Shown: positions 1 to 8,974 of the stretch, piece after piece
Position numbering within the stretch: position 1 is the stretch's first letter
How the letters are laid out: every line of letters starts with the position of its first letter
Assembly (NCBI GenBank): GCA_036646055.1
Contig: JAVXMY010000002.1
Coordinates: 186,001 to 250,000, forward strand
DNA length: 64,000 bases
Direction: 5' to 3'
From: JAVWMQ01 sp036646055
GTDB lineage: Bacteria; Bacillota; Clostridia; Peptostreptococcales; Anaerovoracaceae
Position numbers and translations under genes: made by a program
The notes under the pieces: generated by a model
The model's database searches: none
Seen by the model: only the letters and a program-made list of their open reading frames with translations
Told to the model about the DNA's origin: nothing

Positions 1-141
1 AAGTATAATGCAAATCTTGCAGATTTATCAAAATATGAATACACTAAGTCATTTATGCTTGACTCTGCACATTTAGCATGGAAAGGATGGTTGAAGACAA
101 ATGAAAGCATTTATAACTTCTATAATCAAGAAAAAATCTAA
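1..141 (+). CDS. dltD: DltD, C-terminal end (partial)
   Basis: The first 46 codons of the window are open from the edge to TAA at 139-141. The peptide carries the pattern SFMLDSAHLAWKGW, which matches the conserved C-terminal end of DltD (FMxDxxHLGWKGW), including its catalytic-region His. DltD takes part in D-alanylation of teichoic acids at the outer face of the membrane. The N-terminal part lies outside the window. The downstream DltX-like ORF overlaps it by 41 bases, which supports the assignment. Only a short piece is visible, so this rests on one motif plus context. Confidence 0.78.
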   Translation, partial: KYNANLADLSKYEYTKSFMLDSAHLAWKGWLKTNESIYNFYNQEKI

Positions 142-274
142 CAAGCCAAAGCTTATAGACAAAACATTCCTGCTTTATACTGTAGGATTTCTTGCCTGCA
201 TGTTAATCGTATACTTCTATATGATATATGCAAACATGTCTACAGCACCAAACTTCACATACGCAAATTTCTAG
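101..274 (+). CDS. dltX: DltX-like D-alanylation microprotein
   Basis: A 57-residue protein with a basic N-terminus, a single membrane segment (about residues 24-44) and the C-terminal tail NFTYANF. The tail resembles the conserved FIYNEF end of DltX, whose penultimate-region Tyr is thought to relay D-alanine across the membrane between DltB and DltD. The start overlaps dltD by 41 bases in another frame; an AAAGGA lies 13 bases upstream. In Bacillus and Staphylococcus dltX is the first gene of the operon; here it is last. A strong terminator follows. The family call is based on topology, tail motif and neighbour, not on a search. Confidence 0.7.
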   Translation: MKAFITSIIKKKSNKPKLIDKTFLLYTVGFLACMLIVYFYMIYANMSTAPNFTYANF

Positions 275-314
275 CTAAACATGCTTATTTCAGAGCATCT
301 AATGTAGATATACT

Positions 315-342
315 AAAAAAACCGCCTACAAGCGGTTTTTTT
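315..342. terminator. Bidirectional intrinsic terminator
   Basis: A short hairpin (AAACCGC / GCGGTTT, 5-base loop) is flanked by A-runs on the left and T-runs on the right. It can therefore end both the dlt operon (+) and the redox operon converging from the right (-). Confidence 0.85.
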
Positions 343-355
343 GATTCTATAATTT

Positions 356-811
356 TTATTTCTTAGCTTTGCCAGTTACCTGATCAATCTCAATTTTAAA
401 AACTGCAGTTCTACCTAATGACCTTGTAATCGCATCCTGAAAACCCTTCATATTTGAATGAGCATACTTCTCACATATACACCTTAGTGCCTCAATCTTC
501 TCAGCTTCATCCAAAACCTGATGGCATTTGCCAAATACTACCCCACTCTCAAATTTAGTAGTAAATTCCTCAGGCACAAGCTGGGTTTGTCCCACAGCAC
601 TTAGGCACACATCCTGACACCCCATAAGATTCTCAACCTTATGACCTGCTGCAGCAGAATGGAAATAAATTACACCCTCACTCACCACAGGCGACACCGG
701 AATACAATAAGGCCTTCCGTCCTGGTTAACCGTAGCCAAAGTCCCATACTGACAATTTTCAATAACTTGAAGCCCAAACTCTGGACTCATCTCTCTATCC
801 TTCCTACGCAT
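356..811 (-). CDS. Pyridoxamine 5'-phosphate oxidase-fold flavin-binding protein (Nim-like)
   Basis: A 151-residue single-domain protein of the split-barrel flavin-binding family that includes PNPOx and NimA. The signature is the N-terminal strand pattern YGTLATVNQDGRPYCIPVS followed by VIYFHSAAAGHKVENL, typical of FMN contacts. Such proteins are usually cytoplasmic flavoproteins of unknown substrate; some reduce nitro compounds. The start is set by AGGAGG seven bases before the ATG. It is the last gene of a same-strand run with an ABM protein and a flavodoxin/ferredoxin protein, which suggests redox or detoxification work. The substrate cannot be read from sequence. Confidence 0.85.
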   Translation of the reverse strand: MRRKDREMSPEFGLQVIENCQYGTLATVNQDGRPYCIPVSPVVSEGVIYFHSAAAGHKVENLMGCQDVCLSAVGQTQLVPEEFTTKFESGVVFGKCHQVLDEAEKIEALRCICEKYAHSNMKGFQDAITRSLGRTAVFKIEIDQVTGKAKK

Positions 812-865
812 AATAGCCTCCTCATTTCTTATTTACCTTCAAAACCCGCTCATCACAGGTTTTCT

Positions 866-1153
866 CTATAATAGTTTTTCGATAATGCTAACCTGAACAG
901 GCTTAGTCATATATTTCTTAGTTTCAGGAACTAGTCTCTTGAAATGTTCCGAATTCATATGATTATCTAAGTCCTCCTTAGACTCCCATTGTTCAATCAT
1001 AACAAGATTTTCATTGGCACTAGCATCAGCATAAAGGTTATAACTAATACACCCCTTTTCTGCTCTAGTTTCAGCAACAAGTTCCTCATATAACTCTAAT
1101 ATTATATCCATCTTATCTAAATCAGCATAATTCCTTGCAATAACAGTAATCAA
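866..1153 (-). CDS. Antibiotic biosynthesis monooxygenase (ABM) family protein
   Basis: A 95-residue ferredoxin-like α/β protein with the ABM family pattern: ITVIARNYA, then GCISYNLYADASANENLVMIEQW, then a HMNSEHFKRL segment. Family members such as YgiN act as small dimeric monooxygenases or quinone-oxidising proteins. The start appears to be TTG with GAGG seven bases upstream, 16 bases after the stop of the flavodoxin gene. It lies between two flavin- or iron-sulphur-related genes in one transcription unit. The actual substrate is unknown. Confidence 0.85.
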   Translation of the reverse strand: MITVIARNYADLDKMDIILELYEELVAETRAEKGCISYNLYADASANENLVMIEQWESKEDLDNHMNSEHFKRLVPETKKYMTKPVQVSIIEKLL

Positions 1154-1169
1154 TTTAATACCTCATTTC

Positions 1170-1928
1170 TTATTTATCTTCAAACTTTTTACATCTATAT
1201 CTCAATTTGCCCTGGCTCTTCTTGCCATACTCAATAGCTTCAGTTGGGCAGCTAGTAATACATGCCATACAATGGGTACAGTTCCCCGCCCAAACTGGCT
1301 TACCATGTGCTAAACTCACATTAGCAAGAGGGCAAACTTCAACACACTTGCCACAAGAAATACAAGAGTCCTTAGCAGCAAAGGCCTTGTCCTTGACAGA
1401 ATACCAGTAGAATAACGGGTTAATCAAATCCGACTTCAGCCTATTTAACACACTGCCTTTGCCAGTTTGAAACTTATGGCCAGCAGCAATTGTATCAGCG
1501 CCAGCCTTAAGAACAGGAATTGCATTATTTACAATCCTAACAATTTCATCTTCAGAAGGAACATTAAACATAGCCAAATAATTCTCCGGCATCAAAACCT
1601 CAAGAACGCCCATAAAGTCCAAATCCTGACCCTGACAAAGAGCCTCCAAGTACTTCTCAGGGCCGCCAATGTCGCTACCACAATTCATAATGAAATAAGC
1701 CTTGCGGCTCCCCTCAAATCTAGCCCTCTTAATAAACTCCTCAAACACCCTTGGAATCCTCCATCCATAAGTAGGACAAACAAAAACCCAAGGTTCATCT
1801 GACTCAAATTCACCAGCCTTAGCACCAGAAATAAACTCGAATGAATCAATCACCTGATCCCCAAGCTGGCCCCCTATGTATTCAGCACAAAACTTGCTGT
1901 TTCCAGTTCCCGTAAAATATATAATCAT
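1170..1928 (-). CDS. EFR1-type flavodoxin-ferredoxin fusion protein
   Basis: A 252-residue protein. The N-terminal half is flavodoxin-like, beginning MIIYFTGTGNSKFCAEYI with the TGTGNS phosphate-binding loop for FMN. The C-terminal quarter carries two 4Fe-4S ferredoxin motifs: CISCGKCVEVCP and CTHCMACITSCP. This is the layout of the EFR1 family of anaerobe redox proteins, which probably shuttle electrons between flavin and iron-sulphur partners in the cytoplasm. It begins 21 bases after the helicase gene stop and leads into the ABM and flavin-binding genes, so one operon is likely. Confidence 0.9.
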   Translation of the reverse strand: MIIYFTGTGNSKFCAEYIGGQLGDQVIDSFEFISGAKAGEFESDEPWVFVCPTYGWRIPRVFEEFIKRARFEGSRKAYFIMNCGSDIGGPEKYLEALCQGQDLDFMGVLEVLMPENYLAMFNVPSEDEIVRIVNNAIPVLKAGADTIAAGHKFQTGKGSVLNRLKSDLINPLFYWYSVKDKAFAAKDSCISCGKCVEVCPLANVSLAHGKPVWAGNCTHCMACITSCPTEAIEYGKKSQGKLRYRCKKFEDK

Positions 1929-1949
1929 ATTCCCCTCCTTGGCTATTGT

Positions 1950-4835
1950 TTATTTAGCTTCTAAATAATTGTAGATTCCCTCTTCAACTTCATCTTTCAT
2001 TTTAAATGTAATGTTTACAATTGGAAGAGATTTGCCCTTATCGTTTAATATTCTTTCCTCTTCAAAGTCTATAGGTTCTACATCTCCCATATAATAAAAG
2101 TCGGATCCTTCATTGTCGCTTTTTTTGATGAATAGTGGAATTCTCAACCCTGATTCATCCCAATTTTTTATTTCCGTAACTTCTTTAGACTTCTTTGATA
2201 CCCCGTTTCTAGTCATCCAACTAAATACATTTTGATTTATGAATGAATCTCTATACTTTGTACTTTCTGAAATATTGTCTTCCTTATGATAAGTAACAAA
2301 AATTGGACATGTATTGTGTTTGATCCTATACCCATAAACTGTACTACTTTCATTTTTATCCCAATTAAGAATTCTACATACATCTTTTCTAGTGTATTTG
2401 TTATAAAGAATGAAACCATTTCTAAAAAGATCTAAATCCATTTCTTTTTTAACTTTTTTCAAAGTATAATTCAGATTATCCATTATAAACAAACTTAAAA
2501 CTTCACTTTTAGAAACAAAGTTACCATTATAATCTATAATTTTATTTTCATCATTTACATATAACTCTCTATTCCTGCTATACTTCACTATATCATTACC
2601 CGTTAGAAATTCACCATTAAGCACTTTTACCGCAGATAGCACTGTTTCTGTAGACGGCTTATACCCATAGCCTTCAAAAACTAATTCCTTAACTTCTTCA
2701 ATAGAAGTCTTGCCCTTAGCCATTAAAAGAACAATCAAGATGCACTCTTCAATTCTTTTTCCATCTAACGCTTCTTTTGATAAAAATGTTAAAAAAACCT
2801 CTTCTTCGTGGCTTAATTTCATATCAAACTCTTTTTCAGATTTTTTTAGAAAGCTATAATATGAACCTGAATAATTAACAAAACCATATGCGTCCCTTCT
2901 TCCATGATCCAAAAAATCCACCATCATAGGAATCCTTCCTAACTGGTGCTTTAACATTGAATAGTCTTCTCTCAAGGTTTTCAGAACATTCAATTTTGCT
3001 GTATCTATTGCCTCGTATATTCTTTCTTTTGTAATTCTATCAAAATGAACTGTGGAAGACCCAGGAATCGTTCCACTTCCACTATTTACAAGTTTTCTTA
3101 TTGTATCCTTGTTATAGCTTCTATCTCCATGCAGAGCAATTGGAATCATAAAATTATTTTTATAATTTCCTATAAAATCGATTACTGTTAAGTACTCTTT
3201 TCCAAAAGCTTTTCTCAGTCCACGCCCTAATTGCTGAACAAATACTATAGCTGATTGAGTGGGTCTTAGCATTACAATTTGATTTACAGTTGGAATATCA
3301 ATGCCTTCATTAAAAATATCAACTGTGAATACATATTCCAAGTAATCGTCTCTATGGTCAGAGTTTAATCTTTCTATAACTTCATCTCTTTCAACTTCGC
3401 TATCCTTACCTGATAGGGCAACAGTTTTGTATCCCAGCCCATTAAACTGAGCTGAAAACTCTTCCGCTTCTTCAACCCTGCTGCAAAAGATTAAACCCTT
3501 AACTCTGTTTCCATAGTGACCGTAATAATTAATTTTTTCAATTACTCTCTTAACACGCTCCTCTGAAACCAATTTCCCAAATTCAGCATTTTCATCTAAC
3601 AACTTTCCATCAACAAAAATCTCACTAACCCCATAATAATGAAATGGAACAAGCATATTTTCTTCTAAGGCATCGCTTAATCTTATTTCATACGCAATAT
3701 TATGATCAAAAGCCTCAAAAATATTAAATCCATCGGTTCTTTCAGGCGTTGCTGTCATTCCAAGCATAAACTTTGGCTTAAAGTAATTCAACATATTCTG
3801 ATATGTCTTTGCTCCTGATCTATGGACTTCATCTATAACAATATATTCAAACTCCTCTGGATCTATCTTCTGCAAGTTCTCTTCTTTTGCTATGGTTTGT
3901 ATAGTAGCAAAAACGTACTGCTTATCTATTTCAAATTTTCCTCCTGTAACTAGTCCACAATCTATATGGTTTCCTAGAACTTTTTTGAAACTATCCATAG
4001 CTGTCCTTGCAATGTTTCCTCTATGTACAACAAAAAGAAATTTCTTTGGTGCGACTTTTTTTACATCAAAAGCAGATAAAAATGTTTTACCTGTACCTGT
4101 TGCAGAAATAAGTAAAGCTTTTTCCTCACCATCATTTCTAAGTATCTCTATTCCCTTTAACGCCTCTATCTGCATTTTATTTGGGTTAATTCTATTTAAT
4201 TGTGTTACACTTTGAGAAATAGCAGCCGTCTTAGTTACAGCAAAGCGCGAGTTGTATATTTCTGAATAAGCCTGCAAAAATTCTTCGTCAACAGCAATCG
4301 CATTATCAAATGTATATTTAAATTCCTTCAAAATGCTTTGCATAACAGAACCTTCTCTAAGAGAAGATAATTTCACATTCCATTCCTTGTTATACCCTAA
4401 AGCATTCTGGGTCAAATTACTACTTCCTAATATAAATGAATATGAATCACTTCTTTTAAAAATGTATCCTTTAGCATGGAAATTGCCATCAGTAACAATT
4501 CTTAACTCTATATTATCAAACTCTAATAATCGTCTTAATGCCTTTGGATCAGTAAAATCTTGATATTGCGACGTTACAATCTTTCCTTTTAAACCTTTTT
4601 CCTCAAGCTCTGTTAGTATTGATAGCAAACTAGCAACACCGCCTTGAGTTATAAAAGCAACAGAAAAATAAAACTCCTCACATTTTTGCAATTCATTTTC
4701 AATGCTAGTTAAAACCTTTACACCTTTTTTATGATTGTTGATTATAAGTTTTGGGTTATATCTTTCTAATGAAGTTAAGTTACAATCAACAAAACCACTT
4801 TGTAACCCTAGTGATAGTTTATCTGCAATACTCAT
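1950..4835 (-). CDS. PLD-nuclease / SF2 helicase / DUF3427-type protein
   Basis: A 961-residue protein with three parts. Residues about 40-190 form a phospholipase-D-like domain with HAK at 120-122 and GSSN at 137-140, typical of a single HKD half-site as in type II restriction and DNA-repair PLD enzymes. Residues about 215-560 are a superfamily 2 helicase: Walker A ATGTGKT (245-251), DEVH (335-338), TAT (361-363), QQLGRGLR (534-541). The remaining 400 residues match the DUF3427-type tail by layout. It probably acts on DNA using ATP. It follows a NUDIX gene by one base, an arrangement fitting nucleic-acid defence or repair. No stop or frameshift is seen. Confidence 0.85.
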   Translation of the reverse strand: MSIADKLSLGLQSGFVDCNLTSLERYNPKLIINNHKKGVKVLTSIENELQKCEEFYFSVAFITQGGVASLLSILTELEEKGLKGKIVTSQYQDFTDPKALRRLLEFDNIELRIVTDGNFHAKGYIFKRSDSYSFILGSSNLTQNALGYNKEWNVKLSSLREGSVMQSILKEFKYTFDNAIAVDEEFLQAYSEIYNSRFAVTKTAAISQSVTQLNRINPNKMQIEALKGIEILRNDGEEKALLISATGTGKTFLSAFDVKKVAPKKFLFVVHRGNIARTAMDSFKKVLGNHIDCGLVTGGKFEIDKQYVFATIQTIAKEENLQKIDPEEFEYIVIDEVHRSGAKTYQNMLNYFKPKFMLGMTATPERTDGFNIFEAFDHNIAYEIRLSDALEENMLVPFHYYGVSEIFVDGKLLDENAEFGKLVSEERVKRVIEKINYYGHYGNRVKGLIFCSRVEEAEEFSAQFNGLGYKTVALSGKDSEVERDEVIERLNSDHRDDYLEYVFTVDIFNEGIDIPTVNQIVMLRPTQSAIVFVQQLGRGLRKAFGKEYLTVIDFIGNYKNNFMIPIALHGDRSYNKDTIRKLVNSGSGTIPGSSTVHFDRITKERIYEAIDTAKLNVLKTLREDYSMLKHQLGRIPMMVDFLDHGRRDAYGFVNYSGSYYSFLKKSEKEFDMKLSHEEEVFLTFLSKEALDGKRIEECILIVLLMAKGKTSIEEVKELVFEGYGYKPSTETVLSAVKVLNGEFLTGNDIVKYSRNRELYVNDENKIIDYNGNFVSKSEVLSLFIMDNLNYTLKKVKKEMDLDLFRNGFILYNKYTRKDVCRILNWDKNESSTVYGYRIKHNTCPIFVTYHKEDNISESTKYRDSFINQNVFSWMTRNGVSKKSKEVTEIKNWDESGLRIPLFIKKSDNEGSDFYYMGDVEPIDFEEERILNDKGKSLPIVNITFKMKDEVEEGIYNYLEAK

Positions 4836-4836
4836 A

Positions 4837-5241
4837 TTAAATACCTCTCGTCATAAGCTCCTTCACTATTGGAATATCTGCTGCTGCCCAATCGAGTTTA
4901 TCCATTTCACTTATTGATAGCCATTCAACATTAACATGCTCTGTCAATGTCACCATTCTATTATCCATAACGCATTTATATAATTCCATTGTAATTTCAA
5001 AATCCGGATACTTGTAATTTACAACATCAAAATACTCTAATCTGTCCTCAGAAACTTCCAAAAGCATCTCTTCCTTTAGTTCTCTCGACAGAGCTTCCTT
5101 AGGTGTTTCACCTAAGTCTATTTTGCCTCCCGGGAACTCATATTTATATGAAATATATTCATATTTTCCCTGACCTCTTTGAGCACAAAGTATTTCATTT
5201 CCATTTATTAATATTGCTCCAACCACATTTACTTTTTTCAA
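4837..5241 (-). CDS. NUDIX hydrolase (8-oxo-dGTP / dNTP pyrophosphohydrolase-like)
   Basis: A 134-residue protein with a complete Nudix box at residues 39-60 (G39, E45, R53-E54, E57-E58), the Mg-binding helix-loop-helix. The surrounding pattern, with CAQRGQGKY before and FPGGK leading into the box, resembles MutT-type nucleoside triphosphate pyrophosphohydrolases. It would cleave (d)NTPs or damaged nucleotides to monophosphates. The start is TTG with only a weak purine-rich site upstream, so the exact start is less sure. One base separates its stop from the helicase ATG, implying translational coupling. Confidence 0.88.
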   Translation of the reverse strand: MKKVNVVGAILINGNEILCAQRGQGKYEYISYKYEFPGGKIDLGETPKEALSRELKEEMLLEVSEDRLEYFDVVNYKYPDFEITMELYKCVMDNRMVTLTEHVNVEWLSISEMDKLDWAAADIPIVKELMTRGI

Positions 5242-5351
5242 ATTTCTATACCCCGCTATACCCTATAAACTTATTTTAGTTATATACTTCATTTTACCAG
5301 ATCGCCACATCTTTTACCACGCGAAAATTACAGACTAGCTAATACCCCCAC

Positions 5352-5392
5352 AAAAAGACCTTGGCATATAATAATTTGCCAAGGCTTTTTTC
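5352..5392 (-). terminator. Intrinsic terminator of the rocB unit
   Basis: On the minus strand CCTTGGCA pairs with TGCCAAGG around a 10-base loop and is followed by TCTTTTTG. It sits 18 bases past the rocB stop. Confidence 0.85.
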
Positions 5393-5410
5393 TTTATATC
5401 TAATTTTCTT

Positions 5411-7072
5411 TTATTTTAATAGATCTACAATTGTTTCATATGTTATGTTTGGTACGTTTTGGAATGTGTGGTACATATCAACTCTTTCTGTTACCATATG
5501 ACCGTCTCTACCGAATGTACCAATATTCACTACGGGTACATCAATTTCCATGATTTTGTCCACGTCATGAGTGTATTTAGGCCCCCATGCCGGCATGTTA
5601 TCTCCAACTGCTTGAATAGATAACAAATCATCACATACTGCCATAAAGCTTGAATCTGAAATATATGGATAAAACATTCTAGTTTTAATTTCTCTTTTGG
5701 CTTCCCCTTTAACTTTTTCAATTGCAACATCTACTGCTGTTAGTAGAGCTTTTTCCTTGTCAGTTCGGCCTGTCATTTCAATTCTTGCATTGAAGATTGA
5801 CCCAAAGAACAGCACTACTGCAGGGCTTTTGTCAGTCATAAACTTCCAGCTTTCTTCAATAACTTTTAAACTAAAGATTCTCAAGTCTAGCTCTGGATCA
5901 TTTTTATGAAGTTCCTCAATGTAAGTATGAATATAATCTGTATATTTAGAGCCATGCTCTTTGGCGATTTCCTTATAAAACTCGCTCCATGTATATACTC
6001 TTGTTTGCCAAGGTAGTTTCACTGTGTCGATTTTGCTTAGTTTGCAGAATTTATCATACTGTTCATTTAAATACTCTACAACCTTATCGAAGGACTTAAC
6101 TGCTATACCCTTGCAAAGATCAAGGACCTCTTGAGGGTTTTTACCATGAGTGAAGAAATTATAGTAACTGTATGCTACTAGGGCTGTCTGAACTGTATAG
6201 CCTACCTTAGTGTCTGCCTGCTTTAGGGAAATTGGCGGGATTGCTACTTCGCCGTTTGCTACGTCACAAAGGTCAACGTTTAGTGACATGTTTCTTGTTA
6301 TTTCTGCAATTAGTAGGTTAGGATCTAGTGCTGTGAAAGCCTGCCCTACGTGAGCTTCCTTACCTAGTGCTACGAAGCCTGGTAATAGTTTACCAATGCT
6401 GCCATGGTAGATGTATCTATTTTCATCTCCTGGGCTATAGTTTGTTGAGTAATCTGCGTTGATACAAGATATGTACTCAAATCCTTCTTTTTCTTTTAAT
6501 TCTACTAATTCATCTAGGGCTGTAATGATTCCTTTTGAGTTATCTTCTTCGTCGCATTCTGCAATTGCAATTATATTACCATCAATTTCGTCCCTGTGTT
6601 CTGAGAAGTATTTGATTAATGACATATGAACTGCAACTCCGGCTTTCATATCTAATGCGCCACGACCAAACATGTATTCTCCAGATTTAATGTCCTCTAT
6701 TACCTCTTCAGGTAGTACAAATGTTTCCATTAGTTTTGCTGGTAATTCTTCTGTGTTAAATGCATATTCTTTAATTGTTCCATAATCGTCTACGCCTACT
6801 GTGTCAATGTGTCCAATTAGGATTATTGTTTTATTTGATGTTCCTTTAGTTCCTTTCACGTATGCGTAGGTTGAATGTCTTTCTACAAAGTCGTTTTTAG
6901 TTTGAAACTTTTTGAACTGATGGGGATTTTCCTTGAAATAGTCAAGTTTAGCATAGTACTCGTACACATACTGAGCTACATTTGATTCTCCCTTTGGCTC
7001 TTTATTAATACTTGGTATTGCTACCATTTCTGTTGTTAGATTTTTGATTTGATCATATAGGTTTAATTTCAT
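5411..7072 (-). CDS. rocB: RocB-type M20 family metallohydrolase
   Basis: A 553-residue M20/M28-fold metallopeptidase-like protein close in length to Bacillus RocB (arginine utilisation). Metal-site motifs are visible: ILIGHIDTVG (His, Asp), GRGALDMKAGVAVH (bridging Asp) and AIAECDEEDNSKG (Glu pair). The substrate of RocB proteins is not established; the family hydrolyses amide bonds of amino-acid derivatives. The start at 7072 has AGAGGT five bases upstream; a longer open frame to 7195 runs through a repeat element and has no ribosome site. The next gene upstream is an amidohydrolase, which fits amino-acid or amide catabolism. Confidence 0.85.
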   Translation of the reverse strand: MKLNLYDQIKNLTTEMVAIPSINKEPKGESNVAQYVYEYYAKLDYFKENPHQFKKFQTKNDFVERHSTYAYVKGTKGTSNKTIILIGHIDTVGVDDYGTIKEYAFNTEELPAKLMETFVLPEEVIEDIKSGEYMFGRGALDMKAGVAVHMSLIKYFSEHRDEIDGNIIAIAECDEEDNSKGIITALDELVELKEKEGFEYISCINADYSTNYSPGDENRYIYHGSIGKLLPGFVALGKEAHVGQAFTALDPNLLIAEITRNMSLNVDLCDVANGEVAIPPISLKQADTKVGYTVQTALVAYSYYNFFTHGKNPQEVLDLCKGIAVKSFDKVVEYLNEQYDKFCKLSKIDTVKLPWQTRVYTWSEFYKEIAKEHGSKYTDYIHTYIEELHKNDPELDLRIFSLKVIEESWKFMTDKSPAVVLFFGSIFNARIEMTGRTDKEKALLTAVDVAIEKVKGEAKREIKTRMFYPYISDSSFMAVCDDLLSIQAVGDNMPAWGPKYTHDVDKIMEIDVPVVNIGTFGRDGHMVTERVDMYHTFQNVPNITYETIVDLLK

Positions 7073-7160
7073 TATTACCTCTTTCCTTCCTGTGAACGCC
7101 TTGTATTTGCGCAAGTTTTTTTCAAAGGGATGGGGATTTCTACTTTCCATAATACTTTCA

Positions 7161-7206
7161 ATTAGCATCTTACTTTTTATAATTTGAGAATACAAAGTGT
7201 CATTGG
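7161..7206. repeat. 46-bp interspersed repeat, copy 1
   Basis: A 46-base stretch in the gap between rocB and the amidohydrolase gene. It matches 52788-52833 at about 40 of 46 positions, starting ATTAGCATCTTA and ending GAATACAAAGTGTCATTGG. A 15-base piece of its left end also occurs at 32487. The function is unknown; it could be a degenerate mobile-element end. Confidence 0.7.
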
Positions 7207-7208
7207 TT

Positions 7209-8852
7209 CTATGCTGTATAAACTTCTAGTCCTGCTAGGTATGTCTTTTTGACTTTTGTGTTTATTACGTCTTCAATTGGGTTTTCGAATATGTCTCTAT
7301 CGATTACGATCATATCTGCAAACTTACCTGGTTCTAAGGTTCCAAGATAATCCTCTTCACCATTGGCATAAGGAATGTTTTTGCTAAATGCACAAACTGA
7401 ATCGTACATTGAAAGCCTTTCAGTAGGTCCATATCCACCTTTTGGATAAAGTTCCTTGTCTGTACGAACTGCTGTCGCAAAGATTCCTTCCCATGGAGAA
7501 AAAGTTTCAACTGGACAATCTGATCCGCCAAGAACCATAATGCCTGACTCCTGGTAAGTCTTCCACATATAACTCCACTTAGCTCTGTTGGCTCCAACTC
7601 TATCCTCGATCCAATGCAAATCTGTAATCAAGAATGAAGGTTGCATATCTACTATTACCGGAAGCTTGCTCATCCTTTTAATTAACTCCGGCGACGCCAT
7701 CTGGGCATGAATAATCCTAAATGGCAGCCTGTTGTTAATTTCTCTTTCTGTCATTCCATTTCCCCTAGCCTTAGCAAGAGTGTATTCAATAGAAGTTAGT
7801 ACATTGTCTAGGCCTTTGTCACCAATACAGTGAATTGCTGGCTGCAATCCCATTTCATAACCCTTGTAAACTCTCTCATTTAAGTCCTCTTGGCTAATAA
7901 CCAAAATTCCGTCTGTACTTGGGTCATCATCATAAGGTTCATAAAGTTTAGCCGATCTAGATCCAAGGGATCCGTCACAGAAAATCTTAAATGATCCTAG
8001 CTGAACCTTTCTATATGGGTCTTCCAGTTCTTTTTTAGTAAGGTAAGGTTTATGGAAAAACTCGTCCAAACAGATTGTCATTCTAATAGGTAGTGCATTT
8101 TCTCTATCCAGCTCTTTGTAATCATCTAGGTCTTCTGTATACTTCCAAATTTCTGCTGCATATGTATGAATCATAGTAACACCTAGAGAAGAAGCTTCAT
8201 TAAGGGCCTTTGTAAGTATATCCTTCTTAACCTTTGGGTCCCTTAGTGGGTCTGGAATTAATACATCGTAAATTTTTGGTGCTTGCTCCCTTAAGATTCC
8301 ATTTGGATAGCCATTTTGATCTAGTTCAACAGTTCCCCCTGGTCCAAATTCATAACCTTGTCCAATGGCTGCCTTCTCTAGTGCTGCAGTGTTTGCTACT
8401 GCTGTGTGAAGGCAAACTCTTTTGATTACAATTGGGTGGTCAGTACTTGCTTGGTCTAGGTCTAATCTAGTTGGAAGTAAGTCTTCTGACCCTTCCCACT
8501 TAGACTGGTCAAAGTTTGAACCTTTGATCCATTCTCCCTTTGGCGTTTCCTCTGCTTTGGCCTTAAGCCTTGCGATTACCTCATCCTTGCTTTTGGCTCC
8601 TGCTAAATCTACTGTTGTTAATGACTGGCAGTATGCAAACATATGCATATGTGAATCTCCCATACCTGGAAGCATTACATCTCCCTTTAGGTTGATAACT
8701 TCTCCAGATTCATAATTATCTAAAATATCTTTGTTACTTCCTACTGCAATAATCTTACCTTCCTTGATACAAAGGGCTTCCTTATAGATGCCTTCCCCTT
8801 CAAGTGTGTAAATTTTGCCGTTTATAAAACTTTTATCTACTTTAATTGTCAT
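7209..8852 (-). CDS. YtcJ-type metal-dependent amidohydrolase
   Basis: A 547-residue amidohydrolase-superfamily (family 3) protein. It shows the N-terminal β-sandwich, the metal-binding HMH at 68-70 (GDSHMHMF), the FCDGSLGSRSA segment, AIHCIGDKGLDNVL and the late GGSDCPVETFSPW metal/catalytic Asp region typical of YtcJ and NfdA-like enzymes. It would hydrolyse an amide or formamide bond in the cytoplasm; the substrate is not predictable. AGGAGG lies four bases before the ATG. It precedes rocB on the same strand with a 136-base gap, so the two may share a role in amide or amino-acid breakdown. Confidence 0.88.
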   Translation of the reverse strand: MTIKVDKSFINGKIYTLEGEGIYKEALCIKEGKIIAVGSNKDILDNYESGEVINLKGDVMLPGMGDSHMHMFAYCQSLTTVDLAGAKSKDEVIARLKAKAEETPKGEWIKGSNFDQSKWEGSEDLLPTRLDLDQASTDHPIVIKRVCLHTAVANTAALEKAAIGQGYEFGPGGTVELDQNGYPNGILREQAPKIYDVLIPDPLRDPKVKKDILTKALNEASSLGVTMIHTYAAEIWKYTEDLDDYKELDRENALPIRMTICLDEFFHKPYLTKKELEDPYRKVQLGSFKIFCDGSLGSRSAKLYEPYDDDPSTDGILVISQEDLNERVYKGYEMGLQPAIHCIGDKGLDNVLTSIEYTLAKARGNGMTEREINNRLPFRIIHAQMASPELIKRMSKLPVIVDMQPSFLITDLHWIEDRVGANRAKWSYMWKTYQESGIMVLGGSDCPVETFSPWEGIFATAVRTDKELYPKGGYGPTERLSMYDSVCAFSKNIPYANGEEDYLGTLEPGKFADMIVIDRDIFENPIEDVINTKVKKTYLAGLEVYTA

Positions 8853-8934
8853 AAGTCCTCCTGTGTTTTTCTTATATTTTATAATACCCTAATTTCAATG
8901 GAAAATAAAGGGTAATCTTCACACTAAATATTAA

Positions 8935-8974
8935 CAAAAAAAGCGAGTCAGCACAGGCTTTCTCGCTTTTTTTG
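8935..8974 (-). terminator. Intrinsic terminator after the GGDEF-EAL gene
   Basis: AAAGCGAG pairs with CTCGCTTTTTTT (about 15-base loop) immediately after the stop of the c-di-GMP enzyme gene. A- and T-runs on both sides would let it work in either direction. Confidence 0.88.

Noticed and set aside
7073..7195. N-terminal extension of the RocB-type protein
   Set aside because: No ribosome site, runs through a repeat element, and the downstream ATG at 7072 has AGAGGT at proper distance.
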